Of a DNA stretch of 64,000 nt, positions 52,243 to 61,078 are shown piece by piece. Source of the stretch: Zobellia uliginosa (GTDB lineage: Bacteria; Bacteroidota; Bacteroidia; Flavobacteriales; Flavobacteriaceae); assembly GCF_900156625.1 (NCBI RefSeq), contig NZ_FTOB01000001.1, positions 682,001 to 746,000 of the forward strand, written 5' to 3'. The stretch's first letter is position 1. Each line of letters opens with the position of its first letter. The notes beneath the pieces were generated by a model that was given only the letters and a program-made list of their open reading frames with translations, did not search any database and had not been told where the DNA came from. The position numbers and the translations under genes are program-made.

Positions 52243-52548
52243 ATGAAAAACTTAATGTTTGCTGCAGTATTGTCTTTAGGTACAATGACTGCTTTTGCAC
52301 AAGAAGAAACAGTAGTAGAAGAAACAGTAGCAACCGAGGTTGTTGAAGCTCAAGATGCTTTTGCTGAAGTAGCAGTTGAAGAAGTTCCTGCCGCTATCTC
52401 TGAAGCTTTAGAGGCTGCCCATCCAGGTGCAACTATCTCTAAAGCCTTCATGAACAAAGATGCCCAGTACAAATTGGAAGTTGCCAAAGAAGATGGTGAA
52501 ACTGCTGAATTGTATGCTGACGCTGAAGGTAACTGGATCGAAAAATAA
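52243..52548 (+). CDS. PepSY-like secreted protein 1
   Basis: A 101-residue exported protein: signal MKNLMFAAVLSLGTMTAFAQ, an acidic Glu/Val/Thr linker (EETVVEETVATEVVEA), then a single PepSY-like domain (EVPAAISEALEAAHPGATISKAFMNKDAQYKLEVAKEDGETAEL) ending NWIEK. First of four paralogues. The family is found in the envelope and probably binds or inhibits other proteins; no partner is known. Own terminator and own promoter box. Confidence 0.8.
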   Translation: MKNLMFAAVLSLGTMTAFAQEETVVEETVATEVVEAQDAFAEVAVEEVPAAISEALEAAHPGATISKAFMNKDAQYKLEVAKEDGETAELYADAEGNWIEK

Positions 52549-52585
52549 GCTAACACTTTATTAGCAGCATAGTTAGATAGTTAGT

Positions 52586-52622
52586 AAAAGGCCCCATCTT
52601 CATTTGAAGGTGGGGCTTTTTT
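52586..52622 (+). terminator. Terminator of PepSY-like gene 1
   Basis: gccccatcttca and tgaaggtggggc pair (one G-T) around two bases, followed by six T. Confidence 0.88.
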
Positions 52623-52733
52623 AATATATACCTCAATAGGGTTACGGTTCAAAAGATACTGTATACGAAGGAGGGTGTTGCAGATACCTCGTTCGGGTAC
52701 CGTATGGTTATTCGTATACATTTTACACACCAA

Positions 52734-52761
52734 AACGCTAAAAATACACACAATTACACAC
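52734..52761 (+). promoter_or_regulatory. Three phased TACACAC sites upstream of PepSY-like gene 2
   Basis: TACACAC occurs at 52734, 52745 and 52755, spaced 11 and 10 bases apart, i.e. on one face of the helix. The last one starts 70 bases before the promoter box. Such phasing suits an activator bound as an oligomer. Confidence 0.5.
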
Positions 52762-52824
52762 TTGATATATTTTAAGAAATAGTTATATATCTGTAAATCA
52801 AATAATTATGCTTGTTTTGTGATT

Positions 52825-52841
52825 TTGGTATCATTATTTCT
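52825..52841 (+). promoter_or_regulatory. Sigma-54-like promoter of PepSY-like gene 2
   Basis: TTGGTATCATTATTTCT, same layout as the boxes of genes 1 and 3, 36 bases before the ATG. Confidence 0.5.
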
Positions 52842-52877
52842 TTAAGGTATACAGTTATTAATTCTAAAGAACACATC

Positions 52878-53183
52878 ATGAATAAGATATTTATCACAGC
52901 AGTATTGGCATTAGGAAGTCTTTCGGCTTTTGCCCAAGAGGAATCTACGGCAGTTGAAGCGGCAGCCACTGAGGCAGCAGCTACCCAAGATGATTTTTCC
53001 GAGGTATCTGCCGATGAGTTGCCCGAAGCGGTGACCGCAGCAGTTGCTAAAAACTACCCTACTGCATCTATTGATAAAGCATACGTAAACGAAGCAAAGC
53101 AGTTCAAGCTAGAGGTTTCTCTAGAAGATGGTACTGCCGGTACTTTGTACGCTGACGAAAATGGTAACTGGATTGAAATGTAA
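52878..53183 (+). CDS. PepSY-like secreted protein 2
   Basis: A 101-residue paralogue with signal MNKIFITAVLALGSLSAFAQ, an Ala/Glu-rich linker (AVEAAATEAAATQDDFSEV) and a PepSY-like domain (ELPEAVTAAVAKNYPTASIDKAYVNEAKQFKLEVSLEDG) ending NWIEM. The ATG at 52878 begins the signal; an earlier in-frame ATG lies in the promoter region. Its terminus resembles gene 1 (GNWIE), its core resembles genes 3 and 4. Confidence 0.8.
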   Translation: MNKIFITAVLALGSLSAFAQEESTAVEAAATEAAATQDDFSEVSADELPEAVTAAVAKNYPTASIDKAYVNEAKQFKLEVSLEDGTAGTLYADENGNWIEM

Positions 53184-53223
53184 ATAACTTGAGTTATTTG
53201 TTTTGTATCAAGTTGGTTTGGTC

Positions 53224-53258
53224 AGAAAGGGGTTGCATCTGCAGCCCCTTTCTATTTT
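53224..53258 (+). terminator. Terminator of PepSY-like gene 2
   Basis: agaaaggggttgc and gcagcccctttct form a near-perfect stem followed by a T-rich stretch. Confidence 0.85.
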
Positions 53259-53683
53259 ATATAAGGTCTTAACTTTTTAAGGAGCCGAAATTATAAGGTG
53301 GGGTGGCCATCATACCCAGTTAACAAAAAAAGGAAATTACAGTATTGCTATTAGCTTCCTATAGTACCGATACGGGCTTGTCTATTAAAGGGAAGAAGGT
53401 CTTAATCTAAAATGGTCTGGCATAAGTTGCCCGGATTTTTTGCTTTTAGACCTGATTCATCCCAAGAAATTAAAAAAGCCTAAGGCTTGGGTTTTACATT
53501 GCGATGGTTGGTTGTGAAATTATTACCCAAATGAAACAGAATTTTACAATAATACACAGTTTTGAAAACCAATAAAATATGTAAGGTGCTGTTCTTTAGT
53601 TATTTAGTGTTTTTATGGGATTTGGTATCATATTTTCTATACACTAACTGAAATTAATTAATAACACATAACACCTGAATATC
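53254..53683 (+). other. Long leader region of PepSY-like gene 3
   Basis: No gene seen. The 3' third holds the activator-like sites (TACACAG at 53553-53559, with TTTTACAAT just before) and the promoter box at 53622-53638. The first two thirds (53260-53520) hold nothing I can interpret. Confidence 0.5.
53622..53638 (+). promoter_or_regulatory. Sigma-54-like promoter of PepSY-like genes 3-4
   Basis: TTGGTATCATATTTTCT, 45 bases before the ATG of gene 3. No such box precedes gene 4, which is therefore likely read through from gene 3. Confidence 0.5.
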
Positions 53684-53989
53684 ATGAAAAAATTATTTAT
53701 CACCACCGTTTTTGCATTAGGAAGTTTAACTGCATTCGCTCAAGAAGAGCAAGCTACTGACGCTACAGAAACAGCTGCTGAGGCTGTGGCCCAAGATGCT
53801 TTTGCCGAGGTTGCTTTGGAGGAAGTTCCGGAAGCCGTTACTAAAATGGTTGAAACCAACTATCCTGGAGCTACGATCAACAAGGCTAGCAAGAATGAGG
53901 CTAACCAGTACAAATTGGAAGTTTCTTTGGAAGATGGTACTTCTGGAGCCCTTATCGTTGATGAAGAAGGCAACGCCGTTCAACAATAA
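53684..53989 (+). CDS. PepSY-like secreted protein 3
   Basis: A 101-residue exported protein: signal MKKLFITTVFALGSLTAFAQ, a linker (EEQATDATETAAEAVAQDAF), and a PepSY-like domain ending DEEGNAVQQ. Nearly identical to gene 4; the differences are a handful of residues in the linker and helix (KMVETNYPG against AMIETNYPG). No terminator between genes 3 and 4. Confidence 0.8.
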   Translation: MKKLFITTVFALGSLTAFAQEEQATDATETAAEAVAQDAFAEVALEEVPEAVTKMVETNYPGATINKASKNEANQYKLEVSLEDGTSGALIVDEEGNAVQQ

Positions 53990-54063
53990 AAAGCGCCTAG
54001 CGTTTAGTTCCCCCACATTAAATTTTACCATTAGTTAGTTACACATATAAAAATAAGAATATT

Positions 54064-54369
54064 ATGAAAAAATTATTTATCACTACCGTTTTCGCATTAG
54101 GAAGTTTAACTGCATTCGCTCAAGAAGAGCAAGCTGCTGACGCTACAGAGACAGCTACTGAAGCTGTAGCCCAAGATGCTTTTGCCGAGGTTGCCTTGGA
54201 AGAAGTTCCGGAAGCCGTAACCGCAATGATCGAAACCAACTACCCAGGCGCTACGATCAACAAGGCAAGCAAGAACGAAGCTAACCAATACAAATTGGAA
54301 GTTTCTTTGGAAGATGGTACTTCTGGTGCCCTTATCGTTGATGAAGAAGGTAACGCCGTTCAACAATAG
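54064..54369 (+). CDS. PepSY-like secreted protein 4
   Basis: A 101-residue near-copy of gene 3, 74 bases downstream. Signal, linker length and C-terminus are the same. DNA identity is high but third-position changes are scattered, so the duplication is not brand new or is maintained by selection. Ends at a strong terminator. Same unknown envelope function. Confidence 0.8.
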   Translation: MKKLFITTVFALGSLTAFAQEEQAADATETATEAVAQDAFAEVALEEVPEAVTAMIETNYPGATINKASKNEANQYKLEVSLEDGTSGALIVDEEGNAVQQ

Positions 54370-54411
54370 GAAGAACTAAATTGTCGGAAGAAATTCCGAA
54401 CCAATTTTGAG

Positions 54412-54442
54412 AAAGGAACCGTGATATAACGGTTCCTTTTTT
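54412..54442 (+). terminator. Terminator of PepSY-like genes 3-4
   Basis: aaaggaaccg and cggttccttt pair around an 8-base loop, followed by T. Confidence 0.88.
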
Positions 54443-54547
54443 GTGTTTTGCCCCTTTTTTAAAAATATCTTTTATGATAAATTTAGAGGAGAGACAGCTT
54501 TCTTGTGCTATTTTTACGTAGATAGATACAGAATACTAAACAGCTTT

Positions 54548-55930
54548 ATGCCAAACCTTTTAATCATTGAAGATGACGCCGCTTTTTGTCAGATGCTTCA
54601 AAAGTTTTTGACGCGACACGGCTACGAAGTAGAGACGAGCTTTACAGCCCCAGATGCCAAGGAAAAATTCGGGAAAACCGATTTTGATTTGATATTGACC
54701 GATTTGCGTTTGCCCGATTATGACGGTATACAGTTACTGACCGATATAAAAGAGGTGAGCCCAAAGACCCAGGTAATCGTTATGACCGGTTATGCTGAGG
54801 TTGGTACGGCCGTAAATGCCATGAAAAAGGGGGCTTTTGACTACATTTCGAAGCCTTTTACCCCCGACGAAATCGTAATGATCTTAGACAACGCCTTAAA
54901 GGTAGAGGTCAGTATGGCCCAAACCAAACCAATTGAGGGCGAAGGGTCGAAAAAGGATCCGAAACAAAATGGTTCCAAGCCGGCCAGCTCGGAGGGAAGA
55001 ACGAATACTATAGTTAAAGGGGTGAGCGAGGCTTCCAAAAAATTGGAAGATTATATAAAATTGGTGGCCCCTACCGATATGTCGGTTTTAATTACCGGTG
55101 AAAGCGGAACGGGTAAGGAGGTGACGGCCAAGGCCATTCACGATAATAGCAGGCGGAAGGACTTTAATTTTATTGCTGTCGACTGTGGTGCCATACCCAA
55201 AGAATTGGCGACAAGTGAGTTTTTTGGACATATAAAGGGAAGTTTTACCGGAGCGGTAGAAGATAAAATAGGAAATTTTGAAGCTGCCAATAAGGGGACT
55301 TTGTTCTTGGATGAGGTGGGTAACCTATCGTACGAGAACCAAATACAGTTGCTTCGCGCCCTGCAGGAAAGAAAAATAAAACGCGTAGGTAGTACAAAAG
55401 AGATTGATGTAGATGTGCGTATCATTACGGCTACGAACGAAGATCTGACCGAGGCAGTGGAGAAAGGTACTTTTAGGGAAGACCTTTTTCATAGATTGAA
55501 TGAATTCTCCATACAGATTCCTTCCCTAGAGGAACGATTCGAGGACTTGATGTTGTTTGCCGAGAATTTTTTGAACAAGGCGAATGCAAGCTTGGATAAA
55601 AACGTTGACGGATTTTCTTCGGAAGTTTGGGAAGCTTTTCAGCAATACCACTGGCCGGGTAACCTTCGTGAACTACAGAATGTAGTAAAAAGGGCCGTGT
55701 TGTTGACCACGGGCGATGAGGTTCAAATGGAAGCCTTGCCACGAGAGGTGCTTCAACCGCAAGAAAAAACGACTACCATAGAGAATTTTTCAAAATCGGA
55801 ATTTGAAAAGGACCGCATTATCAAGGCCTTGAAAAAAACCAATTTCAATAAGTCGAAGGCGGCAAAACTACTTCAGGTTACACGGAAAACGCTTTATAAT
55901 AAAATCAATCATTATAATCTGGACTTGTAG
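54548..55930 (+). CDS. NtrC-family sigma-54-dependent response regulator
   Basis: A 460-residue regulator: receiver domain (residues 1-120; IIEDDAAFC, phospho-Asp in LILTDLRLPDYDG, KPF), a central AAA+ domain with GESGTGKE (Walker A), GSFTGA (the sigma-54 contact loop, usually GAFTGA), LFLDEVG (Walker B) and RLNEFSIQIPSLEER, and a Fis-type HTH (NKSKAAKLLQVTRKTLYNKINHY). The start ATG at 54548 gives the usual N-terminus (MPNLLIIEDD). It ends convergent with the hybrid kinase, overlapping it by 26 bases. It lies next to the paralogues with sigma-54-like promoters. Confidence 0.93.
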   Translation: MPNLLIIEDDAAFCQMLQKFLTRHGYEVETSFTAPDAKEKFGKTDFDLILTDLRLPDYDGIQLLTDIKEVSPKTQVIVMTGYAEVGTAVNAMKKGAFDYISKPFTPDEIVMILDNALKVEVSMAQTKPIEGEGSKKDPKQNGSKPASSEGRTNTIVKGVSEASKKLEDYIKLVAPTDMSVLITGESGTGKEVTAKAIHDNSRRKDFNFIAVDCGAIPKELATSEFFGHIKGSFTGAVEDKIGNFEAANKGTLFLDEVGNLSYENQIQLLRALQERKIKRVGSTKEIDVDVRIITATNEDLTEAVEKGTFREDLFHRLNEFSIQIPSLEERFEDLMLFAENFLNKANASLDKNVDGFSSEVWEAFQQYHWPGNLRELQNVVKRAVLLTTGDEVQMEALPREVLQPQEKTTTIENFSKSEFEKDRIIKALKKTNFNKSKAAKLLQVTRKTLYNKINHYNLDL

Positions 55931-58403
55931 CCAGGCGCTCTTTGAGTTCGCTTGTTAAATCGGCCACATCTGATGTTAAATTCGCAAATGAACCTGAAAG
56001 GGTCTTATGGTCCATGGTTTTTGGGGTCGCAACTTCCATGTGTTCCAATGCAACTACACAGCTTTGGGCTTTCAGCTGCCTAAACATGGGCAACATACGA
56101 TGGGCTACTTGATTTACCTGAGGGTAGTCTTGTGCACCTACCGTTTCCTCAAGAAGTTTCATATTGGTTTCCGTGTCGCTTAAAAAGGTACCCAGTACGT
56201 CTTGGATCGCATCTTCGTTCCTTCCTAAAAAAGAATGGATGATATCAAGGTTATATAATTTGGGTTCACGGCCAAGGGCCGCTGTCTTCTTTCCTTCTTT
56301 GGGCGCTTCGTCTTGGGTAGTAATGCCCAGTAGCTTGAGTGTGGCAATAAGTTCCCCTTTTGGAAAGGGTTTTTGCAGCACTTGGGAAAATCCGACCCCA
56401 ATATAGGCTTCCGGTCCTAGGTCTCTTCTGCCGGTCATGGCAACGATAGGTTGGTCGGTATAGTGCTTGTAGGCCCCGGATTTGAGTTTTTTCAATACTT
56501 CAAACCCAGTTACCTGTGGCATTTGAATATCGGTAAGTACTATATCATAGGCCAAGTGGGAGTCTTTTTCTATGGAAAGAAAATTGGTAAAGGTATGCGT
56601 CGTAATGCCCATACTCTCTGCCAGTTCGCGTAACATATGTAATAAGGCCGTATCGTCGTCAATAATCAACATACGTAGTTTGGGGGCCAAGTAGGGCATT
56701 TCCTTATTTGGCTTTTTTACCGCATCGGTAATTTCAAGGGGTAGCTGTAGGGTAAACGTACTTCCTAAGCCCAATTGGCTTTCAAGGGTCAAGCTGCCCT
56801 TTAAGAGTTCGGCCAGTTTTTTTGAAATGGTGAGTCCTAGTCCGTGACCGCCAAACTTTTTATCCGTATCACTGTCGGCCTGGGTAAATTCCTTGAATAT
56901 TAAATGTTGTTTTTCCTTGGCAATGCCTATACCTGTGTCGACCACTTGAATACGTGCCGTTATGGCCTTGTCCTTGCCCTTGGTTGCGGTGGCTATGATC
57001 TTAATTTGGCCCTGCTCGGTAAACTTAAAGGCGTTGCCCATAAGGTTGGTCAGTATTTGTCGAATTCTGAACGGGTCGCCCAATACGGTTTGCTGAAGTT
57101 GTGGGGCGATTTCCAAGATTAATTTTAGGCCTTTTTGCACGTTTAGGGCCTGAAGGTTTTCTGCGGTTTCTTGAATCAAATGGGCCGGGATAAAAGGAAC
57201 CTTTTCGATTTTGAGCTTACCTGCTTCCAGTTTTGAAAAATCGAGTAGGTCGTTCACTAGATTGCCAACATATTCCGAGGCCGATTTTACATTCTTTATA
57301 TAACCGTTTTGCTTGCGGGTAAGTCCTGTGCTTTCGAGTAGTTCCGAATATCCGCTAATGGTATTTAACGGCGTGCGCAAATCGTGGCTTACGGTAGAGA
57401 TTAGCTGCTCGCGACTCTTTAAAAGCGACTCGGAGAATTTTTTTTCTTTTTCTAACCGCATTCGATAGGTCTGTACTTTCCAATAGTCCCTCGTAATCAA
57501 AAAAGAAAAGATGCCCACGATCATAAAACCAAGAAGTGCCGCCAAACCGGCGATCCGGGTAGTTCTTTTTAGGGTTTCCCGTTTTACGATACTGGTGTTG
57601 TAACTGCTGGCTATAATTTCTTTTTCAAAGGCGGCAATAATGTTTTGGAGCTGGCGCGAGAGTTCAAGGTCATTACGGTTTACCTCGATTTCCTTTTGCG
57701 CCAAGGAGCGTTGCGATCGGGTATCGGCCAATTTGGCCTTTTTCAGCATAGCTTTTGAAACGTTCAAAATAGAATCTACATAGGCGGCGTTCTTGGTGTT
57801 ATCGCCTGAATTGGGAACATTTTTGCTGATCAGGTCGGCATAGTCCCTTAGGGATTGCTGCACCTTTGGCGACAACTGGTCGAAGTCGGTAAAAAGGTTT
57901 TCTGCTGAAAATTTGCCGAAGGATTCCTCTATTTTTTCAAATTCCTTTAAGGCCTTGTCCAACGAATTGGCCGATTTGCTTTTGACTTTCAATTTTCGCA
58001 ACTCGTTGTTGTTGCTTACTTTTTGGCTCAATAGAATCTGCAGGCTATCTAACAGACTTTTTTGTTCTTCGCCCAACATCAGCTGCTTTAGGGTGTCGAT
58101 TTCTATCTGTATGGAGTCTATTTTAAGGGCGTAGGCATCAAAATTGATTTTCTCGTCGCTCTGTAGGGCGAGCTTAGAAAGACTTTCGGCCTCGTAAAGA
58201 TTGGTCATCAACGAACTTGTCCGCAGTAATTTTTCATCGTTTACATCGGCGGTTTCGGTTGAAATATAGGTTTGTATCTCGGTATATACGAAATAACCGA
58301 CGGCTGCCGCCAGCATCGCCAAAATAAGATAGCTGGCGATAATTTTTAAGGTGAATTTGTTTTTAGATTTTTTAGAGGCGTTTACCATGTTCGTATGTTC
58401 CAC
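55905..58403 (-). CDS. Hybrid sensor histidine kinase with receiver and Hpt domains
   Basis: An 832-residue membrane kinase. Helix 1 near residues 18-40, a helical extracytoplasmic sensor to about 280, helix 2 near 285-308, HisKA with VSHDLRTPLNTISGYSE, HATPase (NLMGNAFKFTEQG, DTGIGIAKEK, GGHGLGLTISKKLA), a receiver domain (LIIDDDTALL, phospho-Asp in IVLTDIQMPQVTG) and a C-terminal Hpt with histidine in VNQVAHRMLPMFRQL. The terminal Hpt could pass phosphate to the NtrC-type receiver encoded convergently. The sensor ligand is unknown. Confidence 0.92.
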   Translation of the reverse strand: MEHTNMVNASKKSKNKFTLKIIASYLILAMLAAAVGYFVYTEIQTYISTETADVNDEKLLRTSSLMTNLYEAESLSKLALQSDEKINFDAYALKIDSIQIEIDTLKQLMLGEEQKSLLDSLQILLSQKVSNNNELRKLKVKSKSANSLDKALKEFEKIEESFGKFSAENLFTDFDQLSPKVQQSLRDYADLISKNVPNSGDNTKNAAYVDSILNVSKAMLKKAKLADTRSQRSLAQKEIEVNRNDLELSRQLQNIIAAFEKEIIASSYNTSIVKRETLKRTTRIAGLAALLGFMIVGIFSFLITRDYWKVQTYRMRLEKEKKFSESLLKSREQLISTVSHDLRTPLNTISGYSELLESTGLTRKQNGYIKNVKSASEYVGNLVNDLLDFSKLEAGKLKIEKVPFIPAHLIQETAENLQALNVQKGLKLILEIAPQLQQTVLGDPFRIRQILTNLMGNAFKFTEQGQIKIIATATKGKDKAITARIQVVDTGIGIAKEKQHLIFKEFTQADSDTDKKFGGHGLGLTISKKLAELLKGSLTLESQLGLGSTFTLQLPLEITDAVKKPNKEMPYLAPKLRMLIIDDDTALLHMLRELAESMGITTHTFTNFLSIEKDSHLAYDIVLTDIQMPQVTGFEVLKKLKSGAYKHYTDQPIVAMTGRRDLGPEAYIGVGFSQVLQKPFPKGELIATLKLLGITTQDEAPKEGKKTAALGREPKLYNLDIIHSFLGRNEDAIQDVLGTFLSDTETNMKLLEETVGAQDYPQVNQVAHRMLPMFRQLKAQSCVVALEHMEVATPKTMDHKTLSGSFANLTSDVADLTSELKERLATSPDYND

Positions 58404-58541
58404 AAAAGTCTTTCTAAAAATACGGATATAATACTAATAGGGTTTACCGATAGGCGTTAATTGTTTGCAGGCTATGGCACGATCGATGATCGAAGCCCTG
58501 TCTTTTAATCAAATTCGTTATGAAATGTAAAAGGCCCGAGC

Positions 58542-58549
58542 TATATTTG
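58542..58549 (+). promoter_or_regulatory. -7 element upstream of the TPP riboswitch
   Basis: TATATTTG, an exact TAnnTTTG match. Transcription would start close to 58556, exactly at the 5' end of the riboswitch. The -33 TTG is unclear. Confidence 0.6.
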
Positions 58550-58554
58550 TGCCA

Positions 58555-58672
58555 TCTCAAAGGGGTGCGAACCCTTGAAACGGTCAAGGCCGCCATAAAG
58601 CCTTCGGTTGAATCAAGATAAGCTGAGATTATACCCAATGAACCTGGGCGGGTAATGCTGCCAAGGGACAGT
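58555..58672 (+). promoter_or_regulatory. TPP (thi-box) riboswitch
   Basis: The conserved thi-box elements are present in order: aaaggggtgcg at the 5' side, then gctgagattatacccaatgaacctg, then gggtaatgctgccaaggga. A variable P3-like extension (ggtcaaggccgccataaagccttcggttgaa) lies between. The following bases agtga-tttttt-tcact can pair and may be part of the expression platform. It would lower expression of the TonB receptor when TPP is plentiful. Confidence 0.93.
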
Positions 58673-58776
58673 GATTTTTTTCACTTCTTGGATTTTTTAT
58701 GCCGGTCCGTAATTGGACGAATTTTCAAAACAACATATGGAATAAGGCCCCTTTTATTCGTAGCTAATTTATACGA

Positions 58777-60909
58777 ATGAAACACAGTGTAATGCTTTTG
58801 GTCGGTCTGCTAATTACGGGCCAGGTTCTTGCCCAGGAAAAGGAAATCGATTCCCTTACCGGCAAAGAAATTAACTTAGATGAGGTTTTTGTTTCTGCCA
58901 TTAGGGTCAATAAGGCTAGCCCCGTAACTTTTTCCAATCTTAAAAAAGAAGAATACGCTTCGCGTAATTTGGGTCAAGATATTCCCATTCTTATGAATTT
59001 TCTGCCCGGGGTGGTAACTACCTCCGATGCGGGTGCGGGAGTTGGGTATACAGGTATTCGCGTACGTGGTAGTGACAATACGCGCGTTAATGTTACGATA
59101 AACGGTATACCTTATAACGATTCTGAGTCGCATGGTACCTTTTGGGTCAATATGCCCGATTTTGCCTCCTCTACCGAAAGTTTGCAACTGCAGCGTGGTG
59201 TGGGAACGTCTACCAACGGTTCAGGAGCCTTTGGGGCTAGTCTGAACCTATTGACGGATGCCGTTTCTGACGAAGCCTATGGACAGGTTTCATCGTCCGT
59301 AGGAAGCTTTAATACGCTTAGGAACAACATCAAGTTCAGTACGGGCCTACTCAATGATCGCATAGAGATTTCAGGTCGATTGTCGCGAATAACTTCAGAT
59401 GGCTATGTGGATAGGGCTTCCTCTGATTTGGATTCTTACTTCTTGCAAGCGGCCTACAACGACGGTAAAACACAATTGAAGGCCTTACTCTTTGGTGGGC
59501 ATGAGGTGACTTATCAGGCATGGAACGGCGTTGATGCGAAAACCTTATTAGAGGATAGAACCTATAATTCGGCGGGCGCCTACACCGATGAAAACGGAGA
59601 CGGGCAATATTATGACAATGAGGTGGATGACTACAAGCAAAACCATGCCCAATTTCTTTGGAATCAGAAGCTTTCAGGGAATTGGAGTTCCAATGTAGCC
59701 CTTCATTTTACCAAAGGGAGCGGATTTTTTGAACAGTACAAACAAGAAGATGACTTTGCAACATACGGCTTTGATCCCATAGTAGTGAATGGCGATGTGG
59801 TTGAAACGACCGATTTGATACGTCGTCGTTGGTTAGATAACAAGTTCTACGGCCTGGTTTTTTCGGCCAATTATACCAAAGACCGTTTAGATGTTATTTT
59901 AGGGGGAGGATGGAACTCGTATCAAGGGGATCACTTCGGTGAAGTTATTTGGGCGCGTTATGCCACCGATAGCCATATTCGCGATAGGTATTATGATGAC
60001 GATTCCAATAAATCGGATTTCAATGTGTATTCAAAGGTGAATTATGGTCTAAACGATAAATGGAGTCTCTTTGCTGACCTTCAATATAGAAGGGTTGGTT
60101 ATTCGGCCAACGGGGAAGATACCGGACTTGTTGATGATACCTTTGGTTTTTTCAACCCTAAGGCGGGGGTCGTATTTAACTTGGATGTTAATAACAATTT
60201 CTATTTCAGTTATGCCGTTGCTAATCGTGAGCCGAATAGGAACGATTACGAGGGAGGAAGTCCCAAATCGGAAAAATTGAACGATTTTGAGTTGGGGTGG
60301 CGTTATGTCTCCACTGCGTTCCAGCTGAATGCCAATGCCTATTATATGAAGTACAAAGACCAATTGGTGTTGACAGGGCAGCTCAACGATGTAGGGGCTC
60401 CGTTGCGTGCCAATGTTGGGGATAGTTACCGACTCGGGTTCGAGTTGGATGCAAATATTCAGATCGGGAAGAAGTTTTTCTGGCGACCGAATTTAGCTGT
60501 AAGCTCTAATAAGAACTTAGATTTTTTTACGGAGAACAATGGCGTCTTGGAAGAATTGGGCAATACCCCCATCGCATTTTCGCCTAATATTATTACGGGT
60601 AACGTTTTGGGCTACAATCCCCTTTACAATCTGCAGTTGTCGTTGTTGAACAAATACGTGGGAAAACAATACATGAACAATATTCATAACGAAGACTCGG
60701 TGTTGGATTGGTATTCCCAGACCGATTTCAATATTCAATATCAAATTGATGTAAATACTTTTATTAAGAGCATCACCCTATCCGGTTTGGTGAACAATAT
60801 CTTTGATTCAAAGTTTGTTTCGAACGGGGCGGATTATGGAGGTGGGGATATCTATTACTATCCACAGGCAGGAACGAATTTCTTATTGGGGGCTACGGTT
60901 AGGTTTTAA
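58777..60909 (+). CDS. TonB-dependent receptor for thiamine
   Basis: A 710-residue outer-membrane receptor: signal MKHSVMLLVGLLITGQVLAQ, plug (IPILMNFLPGVVTTSDAGAGVGYTGIRVRGSDNTRVNVTINGIP, with YNDSESHGTFWVNMP as the loop), and a barrel ending NFLLGATVRF, with a final aromatic residue. The TPP riboswitch about 105 bases upstream assigns it to thiamine or a thiamine precursor; the sequence alone would leave the substrate open. Single gene. Confidence 0.9.
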   Translation: MKHSVMLLVGLLITGQVLAQEKEIDSLTGKEINLDEVFVSAIRVNKASPVTFSNLKKEEYASRNLGQDIPILMNFLPGVVTTSDAGAGVGYTGIRVRGSDNTRVNVTINGIPYNDSESHGTFWVNMPDFASSTESLQLQRGVGTSTNGSGAFGASLNLLTDAVSDEAYGQVSSSVGSFNTLRNNIKFSTGLLNDRIEISGRLSRITSDGYVDRASSDLDSYFLQAAYNDGKTQLKALLFGGHEVTYQAWNGVDAKTLLEDRTYNSAGAYTDENGDGQYYDNEVDDYKQNHAQFLWNQKLSGNWSSNVALHFTKGSGFFEQYKQEDDFATYGFDPIVVNGDVVETTDLIRRRWLDNKFYGLVFSANYTKDRLDVILGGGWNSYQGDHFGEVIWARYATDSHIRDRYYDDDSNKSDFNVYSKVNYGLNDKWSLFADLQYRRVGYSANGEDTGLVDDTFGFFNPKAGVVFNLDVNNNFYFSYAVANREPNRNDYEGGSPKSEKLNDFELGWRYVSTAFQLNANAYYMKYKDQLVLTGQLNDVGAPLRANVGDSYRLGFELDANIQIGKKFFWRPNLAVSSNKNLDFFTENNGVLEELGNTPIAFSPNIITGNVLGYNPLYNLQLSLLNKYVGKQYMNNIHNEDSVLDWYSQTDFNIQYQIDVNTFIKSITLSGLVNNIFDSKFVSNGADYGGGDIYYYPQAGTNFLLGATVRF

Positions 60910-61027
60910 TGCCGCGGTTGTTTTTCTTCGTAATCGGATGGCGTTAAAAACTTATGGAATTAGTTCTATCGACGCTTAGAAGCTGTTCTTAAATCCGTTA
61001 TTTTTACTTGATAACCAAGATTAAATG

Positions 61028-61049
61028 CTTCGAGGCTTGCCCCGAGGTA
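61028..61049. repeat. Inverted-repeat motif (cttcgaggcttgccccgaggta)
   Basis: A small hairpin-forming sequence (cgagg-cttg-cccgagg-like arms) just before the oxidoreductase start. It looks like another short interspersed repeat type. Confidence 0.3.
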
Positions 61050-61078
61050 GTTTACTACTGATTCAAAGTGTCGACTGT

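Noticed and set aside
52243-54369. Repeated units taken at first for a CRISPR-like or tandem-repeat array
   Set aside because: The repeats are protein-coding paralogues with normal codon structure and variable spacers.
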